Of a stretch of 13,885 nt of DNA, positions 13,338 to 13,885 are shown piece after piece. The DNA lies in the NCBI GenBank assembly GCA_964471535.1, contig CAYYHA010000098.1, positions 1-13,885 of the forward strand, in the 5' to 3' direction. The first letter of the stretch is position 1. The number at the start of each line of letters is the position of its first letter. The notes under the pieces were generated by a model. The model had not been told where the DNA came from, made no database searches, and saw nothing but the letters and a program-made list of their open reading frames with translations. Position numbers and translations under genes: made by a program. Origin of the DNA: CAYYHA01 sp964471535 (lineage in GTDB: Bacteria > Myxococcota > Myxococcia > SLRQ01).

Positions 13338-13885
13338 TTAGCGCTGGTAGGTGCCCACGAGGACGGCCTTGGCAAGGGCGTGCTTGCGCGCCGCGGACAC
13401 GAGCGTGCGGTAGTCGGCGGGGTTCTCGGGAAGGTGCTCCACATCGAGGGCGTAGAGGGTGAACTCGTAGTGGTGCACTCCATGGCCGGGAGGCGGGCAG
13501 GGGCCGCGGTAGCCGGGGACGCCGAAGTCGTTGGGGAGCGTCCGTGCGCCGGCAGGCAGGGGTGCGCCGTCGGGTAGGCTGCGGAGTGACGCGGGAAGAT
13601 CGTAGACGGCCCAGTGGACCCAGCCCTCGGGGCGGGGGGCGTCGGGGTCGAAGCAGGTGAGCGCGAAGCTCTTTGTGGCGTCGGGGACGTTGTCCCAAGT
13701 GAGTGGGGGGCTGGTGTCGGCGCCGTCGCAGGTGTGCTGTTTCGGGATCGGGGCACCTTCGGCAAATGCCGGCGAGCGTAGCTCCATGGTTGGGTCCTCC
13801 TCCGTGGCTGCTGGGGCCGGGCCCTTTGGGGGGCTCGTGGGGGGTGGGGGACTGCTTCGAGCGCAGGCGAAGAGAAGCGAGAGGG
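13338..13885 (-). CDS. PEBP family lipoprotein, YbhB/YbcL-like (5' end outside window)
   Basis: The domain is a phosphatidylethanolamine-binding (Raf-kinase-inhibitor-like) fold: SPAFAEGAPIP, the ligand-site DPDAPRPEG, WVHWAVYDLP, and the YRGPCPPPGHGVHHYEFTLYAL stretch, ending GTYQR. An ATG at 13787 with GGAGGAGG upstream looks like a good start. However, the frame stays open beyond it to the window edge, and the translated lead is not random: it reads LSLLFAC, a lipobox, then a Ser/Pro/Ala-rich linker (ARSSPPPPTSPP and onward) that flows into the domain. I therefore call this an exported lipoprotein whose signal peptide start is outside the window, at least 182 visible residues long. Bacterial members of this family are often secreted or lipidated; their ligands are mostly unknown. 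Confidence 0.85.
   Translation of the reverse strand, partial: LSLLFACARSSPPPPTSPPKGPAPAATEEDPTMELRSPAFAEGAPIPKQHTCDGADTSPPLTWDNVPDATKSFALTCFDPDAPRPEGWVHWAVYDLPASLRSLPDGAPLPAGARTLPNDFGVPGYRGPCPPPGHGVHHYEFTLYALDVEHLPENPADYRTLVSAARKHALAKAVLVGTYQR

Overview
The window is GC-rich, densely packed bacterial chromosome. Its GC-ending codons, Ala/Arg/Glu-rich proteins, several lipoproteins with short hydrophobic signals, a large ATPase/TPR regulator and long-form housekeeping enzymes suggest Myxococcota or a related 'deltaproteobacterial' lineage. This is inferred from style and gene content, with no marker gene to settle it. I see no tRNA, rRNA, CRISPR array, insertion sequence, phage gene or integration site, and no non-coding stretch longer than about 190 bp.

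Layout. (1) Bases 1-2264 (+) hold the 3' part of a large STAND-type ATPase/TPR regulator with a C-terminal winged-helix domain; its P-loop end lies outside the window. (2) Bases 5764-2285 (-) form a tight four-gene run: pncB, pncA, an RsmE-type rRNA methyltransferase and a phosphatase-fold lipoprotein. Gaps are 16 and 12 bp, then a 4-bp ATGA overlap. PncA and PncB make consecutive steps of NAD salvage (nicotinamide to nicotinate to nicotinate mononucleotide). (3) Bases 6350-5904 (-) encode a DUF1931 protein, a small bacterial protein predicted to contain two fused histone folds. (4) Bases about 7781-6540 (-) encode an unrecognised protein with one membrane anchor. (5) Bases 7937-9147 (+) run DUF4920 lipoprotein, BolA, monothiol CGFS glutaredoxin; the last two are known iron-sulfur/iron-homeostasis partners. 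(6) Bases 12692-9202 (-) form a likely lipid operon: a PlsB-like acyltransferase, a GpsA-fold protein whose active-site residues are mostly replaced, and an App1-like HAD-family lipid phosphatase. The first two overlap by ATGA. (7) Bases 12755-13285 (+) encode a gamma-class carbonic anhydrase-like protein. (8) Bases 13885-13338 (-) encode a PEBP/YbhB-family protein. Its reading frame continues upstream through a lipobox to the window edge, so it is an exported lipoprotein cut by the edge and does not start at the obvious internal ATG.

The best candidate for something undescribed is the acyltransferase / degenerate GpsA / App1-like set. Its gene order parallels phospholipid head-to-tail synthesis, but the middle enzyme should not work as an ordinary glycerol-3-phosphate dehydrogenase. 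The histone-fold protein is the second most interesting item.
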